In this document: positions 53,477 through 63,545 of the stretch, in pieces
Position numbering within the stretch: the first letter of the stretch is position 1
Layout of the letters: the number at the start of each line of letters is the position of its first letter
Origin: Ustilago trichophora
Taxonomy: Eukaryota > Basidiomycota > Ustilaginomycetes > Ustilaginales > Ustilaginaceae
Direction: 5' to 3'
DNA: 64,000 bases
Assembly (NCBI GenBank): GCA_900323505.1
Contig: OOIN01000022.1
Location: forward strand, 124,001-188,000
Notes under the pieces: generated by a model
What the model was told of the DNA's origin: nothing
The model's input: the letters and a program-made list of their open reading frames with translations, nothing else
Database searches by the model: none
Made by a program: the position numbers and the translations under genes

Positions 53477-56400
53477 TCAGCCCTTGATCGAAGAACTCGA
53501 CGGCGAGACAGAACCACTGCTCGAATCCTTCTCGGTATGCAAGCGGACACAGAAGACGGTGGTGTCGCCGATAAAGACGATCTGGTTGCGACTGGCTGCC
53601 ACCGATTCCCACACGGGATTGCGTTGTACGACGGGAGGAGGTCGTGGCGTTGAGGCCTGGCCAAAGGCGTAGGGCATCTGCGGTCTGGGTGCAGGTGGGA
53701 AGGGTGCTGCGGGATGGACCATGGTGCCGGGAGCGCCTGCGAACGGTGGTCCGCCAGGTCGCATGGGTGGAGCCCCTGGTCGGATTCCGCCATAGCCAGC
53801 TGGTACGCCAGGCGGCGTTGCAGGGACCATGGCGCCGTTGGGTCCTGGGACGTATCCAGGTCGTGCGCCGGGAAAGGGTGCCATGGGAGGAGCCATACCG
53901 TTCTGCAGCGGCATCGGGCGGCCGTAAGGACCCATCATGGCCGCGTTGAACGAATTGGCTCGCATCGCTGCCACCGCTTGCGCGTTCTGCTGGTGCACGC
54001 TCGGGGTCGGTGGTGGCACATCGGCAAACAAGCATCGTAGGTTGACCCCAGTGATGACCTGGTGCAGCGCGCCCGTCTCGACGTGTCGCACCTCTACAAA
54101 GCTTGGCTCGAAGGCGAGGACGTATGGGTGGTGGTAGGCGAACGAAGTCGGGTTTCCCTCCCAGTGGATGATCCAGTTGCCCTTGGCACGCCAGCCGTTC
54201 TTGTTGACATAGAACGCAAACTCGTCGTAGCACAACAGGAACTCGCCCGAGATACGGTAGATGGCGATCGGCTTGACGTTTTCTCGTCGATGGACAAAGT
54301 CGAGCGACGTGTCTGCAGGATCCAACAGGCCTTGGGTGTCGAGAGTCTCGAGGTCGACAATCTCGAAGCCCTTGGTGCAACCAACACAGAGCTTGGTCTT
54401 GAGGAAGTGGATCGAGCTCGACTCGGTGGGGATGTAGAACTCCTTGAACACGCGCAGCGTATCCTGTCCACCCTGCAGAAGCTTCTTGAATGTCGGCTGC
54501 TTCTTGCCGCGCACGTTCTGCTCGATGGGCTCGAGCGTCTTGATTGTCGAAGATAGCGAGCTTGACTTGACAACGCAGACCAGCGTGCGACCCAAGCAGA
54601 TGCCTGCGCGGAAGAAGGACGTATGCGAAGAGATGCGGCGACCACGCTTGAGTGAACCCATCGGATCCGAAGGGTCTAGCGCATCGAGCGTAAATGTGTG
54701 GACCGACTTTTCCGCAAGCACAATGAGGATCTGATATTCCTCGAGCACATCGACTTGAGTGACTCCGGGCAAAGGCAACACCTTGGTCGGCGGTCGCGCT
54801 TTTTCGCGCAGATCTGAGAGATAGACACCGTCGTCGGTACCATAGATGATTCTGCGACCAAAGTCAAACGGCACGGAGCAGTTGACGCGGTTGGGACCGA
54901 GGAAGAAATTCTCGGAGAGCGTAATCGTGTCAAAGATGTTACTGCGCTGCCGCAGGATCTCTTGTCGAGACTCGATGTTCTCGAACCACTTCTTGCGGCT
55001 GACAAAGGTGCTGGCCCACAGTGTCATTGAATAGCCCTTCTTTCCGAGGTAGGTGAAGGTAAGGGCGTAGCCTGTCTTGGCATCCTGCTTGGGCGCTGTG
55101 CCCGGAGTGCCGCTGTAGCGTGTGCCCGTGGACGTGCGCGACATGACCGACTTGGGCCGTGTCGAGCTGCCCTTTCCAGTAGGCACCTCATCGTAGACAG
55201 TCACGATCAGGAGCTCGAGTGGAATTGGCTTGCGGTAGACCTTGTACAGCTCATGCTTGTTGACCACCTTTGGCTTGACCATGAGGAGTGCGTGATCAAA
55301 GAGGAATACCTGCAACTCGGCACTTTCGCTCTGCGTGCCGCCGCGCTTCTTGAGCGGGCCCTTGAAGACCAGTTCTCTTTGTTCGTCCCTCAAACGCAGA
55401 TCGACGGCCTCTCCTTGCTTAAAGACAAGCTGCTGATCGAGCTGAGCTAAGGTGAAACGATTTTCGCTCTTTCCGGTCTCCACGTTGACCTTGGTGAGGA
55501 ACTCCTTGACGATCTTGATCACTTTGGGGATGGTCTGCTTGTCCGGATGCTCCTCTGGAGTAAACTTGGCAACTTGCTCGAGCAGCAAGGGGTATCGTGC
55601 CAGTCGGGTAGTAGGCTTGGTGAGGTAGCCATTCAACTCGAGCTTGCGAGACTGTGGCAGGCGCTCGGTCTCATCAACAAACTTGGCAAAGGCAGGGTTC
55701 GCAGACTTTTCCTTTTCGAATTCGTACTTGCCATACAGCTGGTGGGCACCGTACTTGACGAAAGGCTGGAAGTGCGGCACCATCTCGAGCAAGATGTCAC
55801 CGATCCTGTCGACCACGTCGGCCTGCTTCTGACGCTTGGTAAGCAGCTCGGCCAGCTTGGCGTTGACCGCGTGAATCTCGAGCACATTCCAAAAGACCTG
55901 AGTGACAAAGTCGTCGCGGTGGTCTTCGGGGATGACATCTGAAGTGCGGAGCGGCTTGACCCACTGATCGCGGAGGTACTCCATATCAGCGACAAAGTCA
56001 CGTTCGGTGTAGATGACCTCGTTGATAGCCTCTTGTCGCTTCCTTTCCGTGTCCGAGAGACTGTCAAAGACTTCCTTGGACACCGACTCGGCCCACAGAG
56101 CGCCTCGCTCTTTGGTATCGTTGAGAGACTCTCTGCTGACGCTGCGCTGCAGGACGGGTTGTGGCTTCATGTTGAGACGAGCCTGTTGCTCGAGACGTCT
56201 GGGACAGGCGATACTGTAGCAGAGGCGGTCACGCGAACAGGTGGGCGAGTAACAATCGGTCAAGAGCGTAAAGACACCAGTTGGCAGGGCATCGTCGTCG
56301 TCATCATCGTCGATGGCAGATCCCGACTGGATGCCATTGTAGATCGAGGTGGCTGGTGTAGTTGCAGCGGGCGACCGAGATGTAGACGCCGGCTGCCTAC

Positions 56401-58381
56401 TCGAGGTCATCGAGGAGACGGAGGACGTTGGACCCAGACTGTTGGCCGAGTTGCCTCGGCTAGGCACGGGAGGGCCCGAAGACCTGCGATCATCATCAAA
56501 GCCGCCTTCGACACCAAAGCCCGAGGTAGGCACGCGTACCTTGAACTGGTAGATCTCGGAAGCAGAGTCGCGCAATCGATGGTCGTATGTGACATCGTGG
56601 AAGAACTTTTGAGCATCCAGTGCGCGTCCGAGCAAGAGAGCCAGATTGCGATCGGTGGTCTTGATGATGTAGGCGATCTTGTCGACCGCTTCTCGTCCAT
56701 CAAAGGCGTCGCTATAGGTGAGGCCGTCTTTGGTCCTCTCGGAAAGGTTGACACGCGCGCGGAAGGCCTCGGCTACCTTGGAGAGCATGGCTGGGTAGAC
56801 GAGAGGACCCCTTCGACTTGTGATGACAGCTTGGGAACGACCGCCGGCGATGCTGCCGGGAGGAGAGACTGGCCCTCCAAAAGATGGACGTGGTGCACCT
56901 TGGCCAAAGGAGAGCGAGCGATAGTCACCTCTGCCGATGGTGGTTGCCTCACTCGGCTCCTCCCATTGTCGCGAGGAGGCGGCTGCCTGCTGATGTGCGA
57001 AGCCAGGCGCATAGGCGGCCTGGGCAGCCTGTGTGGCAGATGAAGCGGTGCGAGTACGCGGCGGACGATCCCAAGCTGCGCCTGGAGCTACAGCCGAGTT
57101 GGCGGCGACCGACATGCTGTACGGAGTCATGGTGCCAAGCGCAGCACCTCCGGCAAAGTAGCCGCTGGCGTTGGGTGGTAATGTCGTAGTAGAGCCGTAG
57201 AAAGCTCGGGATGCGCTCTGAGCGCCTGGCAGCGTGTAGATGGAATTGGCAATCGATTGACGATCCGACTCCATGGAGCCTCTTCTGCGACCACCATCGC
57301 CGCCGTAGATGGACGAAGCGGGCGAACGGGTTCCAAGCAAGTTTTCAAAAAAGGCATTAGAGTAGACCTCTTGATCTTGCGTTGTAGTCTGTTGCGCCTC
57401 GTCCACGCCACCGTTTGTCGGATCAGCCGAGTTGGACATGTGACCATTGCCGCTACCGTCGATGCGAGGCGAGGCGGCATTCGACGATGTGACGGCAAGC
57501 TGAGCAGCCTGACCCTGCGAGCCAAAGCTGCCGAGTTTGCGGCTTGCGACCGACAAGGGACTGGTAGGAATACGTCCAGTGTCATTTTCACCGAACCAGA
57601 AGCTGCTCTGCTCGATGGGCATGCTGCTCTCGAAGCTCGGCAGCCGCGGTGGCCTATCGCTCGAATCGAGGGCCACCTTGTCGAGGCCATACGCGAGATC
57701 AGCACCGAGGCCATCGGTACGCGAATGAAGCGACGAGTCCGAGATGACCGAGGCACGAGGAGAAGCAGCGTTTGGATTTGAGTAGCCTGACTGTGCTTGT
57801 TGTGGGAAGACCGTGTTGCTGGTACCGTTGGAGCCGTTGCTTGGGGCAGTCCCGTTGGTTTGCTGGCTCAGGTAATGGCTGGCATAAGCGCTGGCAGGTG
57901 TTGTAGAGGACGAAGCGCCACGGTACGCATCTGCTGCGCTGGTTGCGAGACCATTGTACTGGGAGAAGCCAGATATGGAGGATCTCGGGTCGGAACTAGC
58001 GACAGATGGCACGGTGCTAGCACGTCGGTCGGCATAAGGGTCATCCGCATGGCTGGCGTCGGGAGCTGTTGTGTAGGCGGAAGGGTAGTAAGACGGTGCT
58101 GCGGCTTGTGCTGTTGCGTTGGGGGGTATCACCATGGAAGGATCCATGTACATGTTGGAGGCGTAGGGGGCGGCGGCATAAGCGCCGCCGGGAGGTACGC
58201 CGTTCCATCGCTGATTGACGGCATAGGAGTTGGGAGGCGCACGAAAGACGCCAGGGTTGCCGGACGGGCTAAAGGCCTGTGGTTGTGGGCCCTTGGGCTT
58301 GGCGGTGGGGCGACCAAAGATGTTTTCGTAGGCGGTGGTCCTCTTGTCGAGGGGGACGCCTGGTCCTGGTCCTGCCGGCAT
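53477..58381 (-). CDS. ROM2: Rho1 guanine nucleotide exchange factor (Rom1/Rom2 type)
   Basis: Single exon, 1634 residues. Residues 1-520 are Ser/Ala/Tyr-rich, with one conserved start block (KRTTAYENIFGRP). Domains in order: DEP at about 530-620 (MLSKVAEAFRARVNLSERTK, FDGREAVDKIAYIIK); RhoGEF/DH at about 775-960 (RQEAINEVIYTERDFVADME; LNGYLTKPTTRLARYPLLLE); PH at about 1003-1140 (LVFKGPLKKRGG); CNH (citron homology) at about 1145-1460 (FGRRIIYGTDDGVYLSDL). The tail (1470-1634) is Pro/Gly/Ala-rich. This DEP-DH-PH-CNH order defines fungal Rom1/Rom2. Role: activates Rho1 at the plasma membrane for cell-wall synthesis and the cell-integrity MAP kinase pathway. The symbol is by ortholog group; Rom1 and Rom2 cannot be told apart here. 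Confidence 0.92.
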   Translation of the reverse strand: MPAGPGPGVPLDKRTTAYENIFGRPTAKPKGPQPQAFSPSGNPGVFRAPPNSYAVNQRWNGVPPGGAYAAAPYASNMYMDPSMVIPPNATAQAAAPSYYPSAYTTAPDASHADDPYADRRASTVPSVASSDPRSSISGFSQYNGLATSAADAYRGASSSTTPASAYASHYLSQQTNGTAPSNGSNGTSNTVFPQQAQSGYSNPNAASPRASVISDSSLHSRTDGLGADLAYGLDKVALDSSDRPPRLPSFESSMPIEQSSFWFGENDTGRIPTSPLSVASRKLGSFGSQGQAAQLAVTSSNAASPRIDGSGNGHMSNSADPTNGGVDEAQQTTTQDQEVYSNAFFENLLGTRSPASSIYGGDGGRRRGSMESDRQSIANSIYTLPGAQSASRAFYGSTTTLPPNASGYFAGGAALGTMTPYSMSVAANSAVAPGAAWDRPPRTRTASSATQAAQAAYAPGFAHQQAAASSRQWEEPSEATTIGRGDYRSLSFGQGAPRPSFGGPVSPPGSIAGGRSQAVITSRRGPLVYPAMLSKVAEAFRARVNLSERTKDGLTYSDAFDGREAVDKIAYIIKTTDRNLALLLGRALDAQKFFHDVTYDHRLRDSASEIYQFKVRVPTSGFGVEGGFDDDRRSSGPPVPSRGNSANSLGPTSSVSSMTSSRQPASTSRSPAATTPATSIYNGIQSGSAIDDDDDDDALPTGVFTLLTDCYSPTCSRDRLCYSIACPRRLEQQARLNMKPQPVLQRSVSRESLNDTKERGALWAESVSKEVFDSLSDTERKRQEAINEVIYTERDFVADMEYLRDQWVKPLRTSDVIPEDHRDDFVTQVFWNVLEIHAVNAKLAELLTKRQKQADVVDRIGDILLEMVPHFQPFVKYGAHQLYGKYEFEKEKSANPAFAKFVDETERLPQSRKLELNGYLTKPTTRLARYPLLLEQVAKFTPEEHPDKQTIPKVIKIVKEFLTKVNVETGKSENRFTLAQLDQQLVFKQGEAVDLRLRDEQRELVFKGPLKKRGGTQSESAELQVFLFDHALLMVKPKVVNKHELYKVYRKPIPLELLIVTVYDEVPTGKGSSTRPKSVMSRTSTGTRYSGTPGTAPKQDAKTGYALTFTYLGKKGYSMTLWASTFVSRKKWFENIESRQEILRQRSNIFDTITLSENFFLGPNRVNCSVPFDFGRRIIYGTDDGVYLSDLREKARPPTKVLPLPGVTQVDVLEEYQILIVLAEKSVHTFTLDALDPSDPMGSLKRGRRISSHTSFFRAGICLGRTLVCVVKSSSLSSTIKTLEPIEQNVRGKKQPTFKKLLQGGQDTLRVFKEFYIPTESSSIHFLKTKLCVGCTKGFEIVDLETLDTQGLLDPADTSLDFVHRRENVKPIAIYRISGEFLLCYDEFAFYVNKNGWRAKGNWIIHWEGNPTSFAYHHPYVLAFEPSFVEVRHVETGALHQVITGVNLRCLFADVPPPTPSVHQQNAQAVAAMRANSFNAAMMGPYGRPMPLQNGMAPPMAPFPGARPGYVPGPNGAMVPATPPGVPAGYGGIRPGAPPMRPGGPPFAGAPGTMVHPAAPFPPAPRPQMPYAFGQASTPRPPPVVQRNPVWESVAASRNQIVFIGDTTVFCVRLHTEKDSSSGSVSPSSSSIKG

Positions 58382-59344
58382 GATGTTGTGCGGTCAGATA
58401 GGGCGGAAGGAGCAGCGGCAGGGTTGTGTCGAACGGGCGACGGGACAGAGCAACAGTCGTCAAAAGCGTTGCACGGATGATACGCACGTCAAAGTCTGCT
58501 CAAGTGAAGACAATGAGGGAGGGGTGTGGTGAGATAGTTGATGATAATGTCGAGGACGCGCGATGGTATCGTATCGGATCGAATCGATCGTCAAAGATTC
58601 GAGGCAGTTGGACAGATGAGGCGGAGGATGCCGAATGCAGAAGAAGGATGCAGGCAGCTTATGGTGCGGATGAAAAGAATCGTGAGGAAAGTCGTTAGAA
58701 TGCGTCAAGAGCTTGTTTTGGAAATAGAGTGCAGAATAACAAGAGAGGGGGCTCAGCGTGGCCGCATCATCGGAGCATGTGGGAATGGGCGGCAACGACA
58801 ATGGCGCAAGGGAGGTTGAGCGAACCAGGGACCGTGCGTATCAGAGGAGCATGGGACCGGCACAAGATGCGCGAAAAGATGGCGGTATGGCTTGTTTGCT
58901 TGATTGAGCTTGGAGGAGCGAGATAGGGTGCCAAAGGATGGGCAGAATGTCTGGGACGGGCTGCGCAGACAGGTGTACAGTCTTGAATCTATGGCGTGTA
59001 CGAGATCAAAGGGTGGGGAGGAGGCGGCTGGATGAAGAGTCTCGAGACTGAGGTGGAGCTTTGTCGATGGAAGGCGTTTTTCGACGGTACTGTTGTACGA
59101 CGATGTGCTGATCCTCACGTCGAGCTCGCTTGTAGAGCAGAAGGATACGACGGGAAGAGAGAGATCGGAGCCTCTTGGCCGGAGCTACTGGTGGTGGTGC
59201 AGCGGATATCCAGGGGTTGATGCTAGGACGGATGTCAAGTCAGGAAGGAAAGGAACCTGTCAGTGGGGGGGAATCGTGTTCAAGACGCAAAGGTGAGGTG
59301 AAGAAGGATGGAATTGAAGTGATGTGGTGTGATGTGTGGATTGA

Positions 59345-59348
<4 letters not shown>

Positions 59349-59380
<32 letters not shown>
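59349..59380. repeat. (GT)16 microsatellite
   Basis: Sixteen GT units upstream of the Rho-GEF gene. Short frames on the other strand (Thr/His repeats) are shadows of it. Confidence 0.9.
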
Positions 59381-59382
<2 letters not shown>

Positions 59383-59776
59383 TGGACGTGGAGTTGCGGC
59401 GCGAGGTAGGCGTCAAGCGCATCTGCACTGAGCCAAAAGGAAAAGCCAAAATGCCCAAATCGACCGACGGCGAGCGAGCAACCGGCGCGCTTTTTCTGTC
59501 TTTGACCAAAAAGGATGTGTATTTTTTGTATTTCTGTTCTTTTCTTTTTTTTTTTTTTGTTCCTTTTAATTGTTTCGATTTCCGATCTGAACCTCGGCAG
59601 CTGAACACCACACAAATCGCATTTTTCGAGATTGACGGAGGGAGGCTGAAAAGCTGCTCTTCTGCTGTGAAACAGGCCATGTTGCTCTCGGTCTCTCTCC
59701 ACACACAGAGGATTTATCGATTTTTACTGCACCGTTCAGTGTGGGCCTGCGGTTCCTCGGATGCTGTTCTGTTAAG

Positions 59777-59793
59777 TACAGTACAGTACTGTA
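59777..59793. repeat. ACAGT/ACTGT palindromic element
   Basis: AGTACAGTACAGTACTG arrangement containing the exact 12-mer TACAGTACTGTA at 59782-59793, in the Rho-GEF/RIM2 divergent interval. Confidence 0.88.
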
Positions 59794-60319
59794 GCGAAAA
59801 ACTCTGGCACCGCAGAGATCAGTGCAAGCACATGGACACATGGTCAGACCGATTCTTTGCTATTGACATGTCTAGATGCAGAGCCTTGGAAGACATGCGA
59901 TACAGCAATCCGAAGCAGAGGCGTCTAGAACTACGACCTTTTTTTTTGTGTTCGCTACCAGCGTTAACAGAATCGTCCCAGCTCTTCCGATGAAAAGCTT
60001 TCACTGGCTCTACAAGTCCCAACGAGGAAGCTCATGACAAGTGGATTCTCTTGAACCGATCCAAATGAGGAGAAAATAGCAAGCAAGCATGGCCGCGCTC
60101 TCTCTCCCTCTCTCTCATACAGTATAGTCTATGATCACGACCCGGAGACTGAATTCCGAAAAGAAAGAGTCACAGCAGCAAGCGCTCAAGCTCGTGCAGC
60201 AAGACTTCCTCACTCGTCTATCTCCATCCTCCCCTCCAGAACATGTTGCCCCTCTGCCTGTCTCATTTATATCTGCAGGTCACATTACAAGACCTGACCC
60301 CGAAGAAAGCTCCACAAAA

Positions 60320-60357
<38 letters not shown>
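60320..60357. repeat. 38-nt G homopolymer
   Basis: Uninterrupted G-run on the plus strand in the Rho-GEF/RIM2 interval, almost the same length as the run at 53425-53463. Confidence 0.9.
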
Positions 60358-60358
<1 letters not shown>

Positions 60359-60458
60359 AGCAACACAACCATACCACCATTTTTTTCATGAATTAAAAAA
60401 AGGGGTCAGGGGGGCGAACAACGAGATCAGAGACACAATTGAAAAATATTTGATTTGC

Positions 60459-60493
60459 AGTACTGTACAGTATCTTTACTGTACTGTTCTGTA
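60459..60493. repeat. TACTGTACAGTA palindrome with further TACTGT copies
   Basis: The 12-mer TACTGTACAGTA lies at 60461-60472, followed by TTTACTGTACTGTTCTGTA. It lies about 100 bases right of the G38 run. Confidence 0.88.
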
Positions 60494-61174
60494 TTTTATT
60501 TTCTGGAAAAAATGTTTGTTGGAGAAACAGCTTTGCTGCAGGCTGTGTACGGTAAGAGAGGGAGAATGCAAGCCGCTGCCGGACGACGTAAGTTTTCCTT
60601 TGTACGGTCCAGGCCTTGCTTCTTCAGCTCTGATACCACCACATTTTTCAAAAAATAGGGTACTGTATCCTTCGAAAGAGGGTCGTTGTCGTACATGCAC
60701 TTCATGTTGTACAACATAGCCAGCCTGCTGCTAACGCTCTCGAACCTCCATCTGAACAACAGATCCATATCCTTCCTTTCCTACCTTGCAAATGCAACGG
60801 AACACCGTCTGTGGTTCTCGAGCGCGACCATATGTAGCTTGTACTGTATCGCTTGCATGGAACACACCAAAAAAGACGCCGTGGCGTACTGTACAACCTG
60901 CAAATCTGGCGCTTGGGGTTACCAGGGGGGCCAATAATCAGAAAACAGTGGTGGTAGTGCAGTAGTGTCAGCTTCAGATAGGTGACTGTGTGTGACCTAA
61001 GAGCCACAAGAACGCTCCGGCGACTTTGACACGAGTCGAACCTCTTTCTCGTGTAAGTGTGCAGCCTGCAGGCACCATGTGAGATTGCCGCTCCACATAA
61101 GTACAGACGAGAGGAGCTTAGTCAGGATGACAAGTTTTGTAGGCAAGGCTGAGCTACCTCCACGTTTTGTTTTG

Positions 61175-61202
61175 TTTTTTTTTTTTTTTTTTTTTTTTTT
61201 TT
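61175..61202. repeat. 28-nt T homopolymer
   Basis: Uninterrupted T-run about 420 bases upstream of the RIM2 start, followed after GCCTG by a second T-run at 61208-61216. Confidence 0.9.
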
Positions 61203-61625
61203 GCCTGTTTTTTTTTCTTCTTCTCCAGCGCAGGAATGCAAGAAAAAGCAGCTGCAAATCCAGAATCATAGCTTCATATTGCTTGTGGCACTCGCTTGGA
61301 GGTCTCTTGTCGTTCACCTCATCACATCGTTCTTCTTGCATTCAACCAGGTCGGCTCTCTCGGATACGCAACAGCTCACATACAGAGCAAAGACGGGCTA
61401 CCCAATCAAGCTATCGCCTATCCCATCCAGTCGACACTCGGCCCTCTTTCTTGGGGAACATTCGCACCTTCCCACGATCCCATCCATCCAACATCATCGG
61501 ATCCCAGATCCCGGATCCCTCGAGACTTTATCGAGATTTTACTCACTTCCATCGCATGCCGATACGCCTCTCAAACCTATCGGAACGACTATCCTAGCTT
61601 TTAAAGCCAAGTCTACGCTGCAGAG

Positions 61626-63023
61626 ATGCCCTATCCAGGGACAGCCAGCCCCGGCGAAGGCGAGACCGAAACCACATCACCCGTCCTTCCTTCCGCCTCT
61701 GTTCAATCTTCCTCCAAACTCTCAATATCCCAACTACAGCGTCTGGCCAACCAAGGTAATGCTGGTGCTCAAGTCGACCTTCGAACCATCGAAGCGCAAC
61801 AGGCCGCATCTTCTTCCTCCAAAGCAGCACCAGCACCAGACGGCAAACGCGAGAAGAAGCTAATGCCGCCCAAAGGGTGGTTGCATTTCGTCGCCGGAGG
61901 TGCGGGCGGTATGTGCGGTGCTATCATCACGAGTCCGCTCGATGTTGTCAAGACGAGGTTGCAGTCGGATCTGTACCAGAAGAGGGGGACTTTGAAGCAA
62001 GGTGCGACGACATCAGCAGTCAAGGCTGATGCCAATGCAACGCGGGGAGTGATGCAGAATGTGAGGCGGCTGGCATATCACTTTGTGGAAACAGGATATC
62101 TTTTGAAGGAAATCAGCACCACAGAAGGACCGAGGGCGTTGTTCAGGGGCCTTGGGCCAACTTTGGTCGGTGTGATCCCAGCAAGGTCGATCAACTTTTA
62201 CACTTATGGCAACGGCAAGACTCTCATAGCGGAGCGTTTCAACGACGGCAAAGAAACTTCGTTGGTCCATCTCAGTGCAGCAGCGCTCGCCGGACTTGTC
62301 ACCGCCACGGCAACCAACCCGATCTGGGTCGTAAAGACTCGTCTCCAACTCGATTCTCGCCGCAACGAACGAGCTCCCGCACAACCTGGATTTCAACCCG
62401 CCTCATCCTCCACTTCTACCAGTAGAGCAGCAACGCGCGTTGCCCACTTTAGCACCATCTCTGCGCTGCGTTCCAAGAAAAACTTGGGCAATTTTGGCGA
62501 ACCGGCCTTTTTCCACGCCTCGAAAGCGGCTTCTGGATCGAGCATGAACTCTTTGCAGATGACGCTGCACATTGTTCGTCAAGAAGGTATCAAGGGACTT
62601 TACAAGGGTATGAGTGCAAGCTACCTCGGCGTTGCAGAAGGAACCATTCAATGGGTTCTTTATGAACGATTGAAAAAGATCGGAGCTGAAACTTCTTCCT
62701 CTTCCAGCAATGTTCAAGCCAAAGGTGGTGTAGGATCAAAGTTGTCGAGTATGGTTGGTGCTGCAGGAGTGGCAAAATTGGTAGCTAGCTTAATCACCTA
62801 TCCCCATGAAGTTGTGAGGACGCGGTTGAGACAGCAAGCTGAACCTGGGCAAAAGGCGAAATATACAGGTTTGATACAAACCGTAAAGCTGGTTTATAAA
62901 GAGCAAGGTTTGGCGGCTTTGTATGGTGGTTTGAGTGCACATTTGTTGAGAGTGGTGCCAAATGCTGTGGTTATGTTTTCCATTTACGAAATCACTTTAA
63001 GGTTGGCGACAAAGGTAGAATAG
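61626..63023 (+). CDS. RIM2: Mitochondrial pyrimidine-nucleotide carrier (RIM2/SLC25A33-36 type)
   Basis: Single exon, 465 residues. A Ser/Ala-rich N-terminal extension (about 1-80) precedes three carrier repeats. Each has the family signature: SPLDVVKTRLQSD (about 102-114), NPIWVVKTRLQLD (about 232-244) and YPHEVVRTRLRQQ (about 392-404). The Trp of NPIW in the second repeat and FVAGGAGGMCGAI at the first helix are typical of the Rim2 branch. A Ser/Thr/Arg-rich insert at 247-300 lengthens the second repeat. Role: exchange of pyrimidine (deoxy)nucleotides across the inner mitochondrial membrane, needed for mtDNA maintenance. It is convergent with calmodulin and divergent from the Rho-GEF gene. 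Confidence 0.9.
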   Translation: MPYPGTASPGEGETETTSPVLPSASVQSSSKLSISQLQRLANQGNAGAQVDLRTIEAQQAASSSSKAAPAPDGKREKKLMPPKGWLHFVAGGAGGMCGAIITSPLDVVKTRLQSDLYQKRGTLKQGATTSAVKADANATRGVMQNVRRLAYHFVETGYLLKEISTTEGPRALFRGLGPTLVGVIPARSINFYTYGNGKTLIAERFNDGKETSLVHLSAAALAGLVTATATNPIWVVKTRLQLDSRRNERAPAQPGFQPASSSTSTSRAATRVAHFSTISALRSKKNLGNFGEPAFFHASKAASGSSMNSLQMTLHIVRQEGIKGLYKGMSASYLGVAEGTIQWVLYERLKKIGAETSSSSSNVQAKGGVGSKLSSMVGAAGVAKLVASLITYPHEVVRTRLRQQAEPGQKAKYTGLIQTVKLVYKEQGLAALYGGLSAHLLRVVPNAVVMFSIYEITLRLATKVE

Positions 63024-63545
63024 TATTGCAAGATGGCCGTCGTGGTCGTGGTGGTGGTGGTGGTGGTGGTGGTGTTGGGACGAGATGGGTTTTAATGTGT
63101 CGTGTACTTTTAGATTCATGTCATTTGTTGTATTGCAAGAATAACAACACCTCTCTTAATGGTTGCCATGATTTGCACAAGAAGCAAGAGAGGTTTGATT
63201 GAGCAACATGATTTGACAATCAACACTTGGTACAAGGCTCAATTGAGACTGCATGTCGTCCTCGATCAGCAACGAAACTCCCACGAACAAAAACTTCCCA
63301 GCCAGCCAAGCAAACTGCTTCCATATAAGTTTGAAAACAAACAACAAGACAAGAGTCGCCACAAGAGTAAACGGCAGCAAAAAGGTCTTGGTAGTGGCAT
63401 TCATTAAGCTATTTGTGTGTGTGTGCCAAGTTGATTTTCAAAATCAGGCCCAGCAGCATCGTCGGCGAATGTATGGTCTTCCGCGAGGAGTCTTAATCTT
63501 GTGGAATGCAGTTCCACATGCGTTGTCGTTGCCATTGAGGCTGTT
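63024..63545. other. Convergent 3' interval, RIM2 and calmodulin
   Basis: About 520 bases. Contains a GTG trinucleotide repeat at 63048-63074 directly behind RIM2. No gene seen. Confidence 0.65.
63048..63074. repeat. GTG trinucleotide microsatellite
   Basis: Nine GTG units, starting 24 bases after the RIM2 stop codon. Confidence 0.85.

Larger units (their letters stand above)
58382..61625. promoter_or_regulatory. Long divergent interval, Rho-GEF and RIM2
   Basis: 3.2 kb with no recognised gene but many simple repeats: (GT)16 at 59349-59380, palindromic pentamer motifs at 59777-59793 and 60459-60493, G38 at 60320-60357, T28 at 61175-61202 and a second T-run at 61208-61216. The part next to RIM2 is C/T-rich. 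Confidence 0.6.

Noticed and set aside
53229..54380. 383-residue minus frame over the end of the Rho-GEF gene
   Set aside because: Shadow frame of the Rho-GEF coding sequence prolonged by the G/C homopolymer; Arg/His/Pro-rich composition.
59240..59704. Thr/His-repeat frames over the GT microsatellite
   Set aside because: Direct translation of (AC)n; no other coding evidence.
60131..60719. Poly-Gly frames across the G38 run
   Set aside because: Created by the homopolymer; all three frames are open through it.
61020..61100. Possible tRNA on the minus strand (GGTTCGACTC resembles a B box)
   Set aside because: The T-stem does not pair, and there is no A box or acceptor stem at the right distance.
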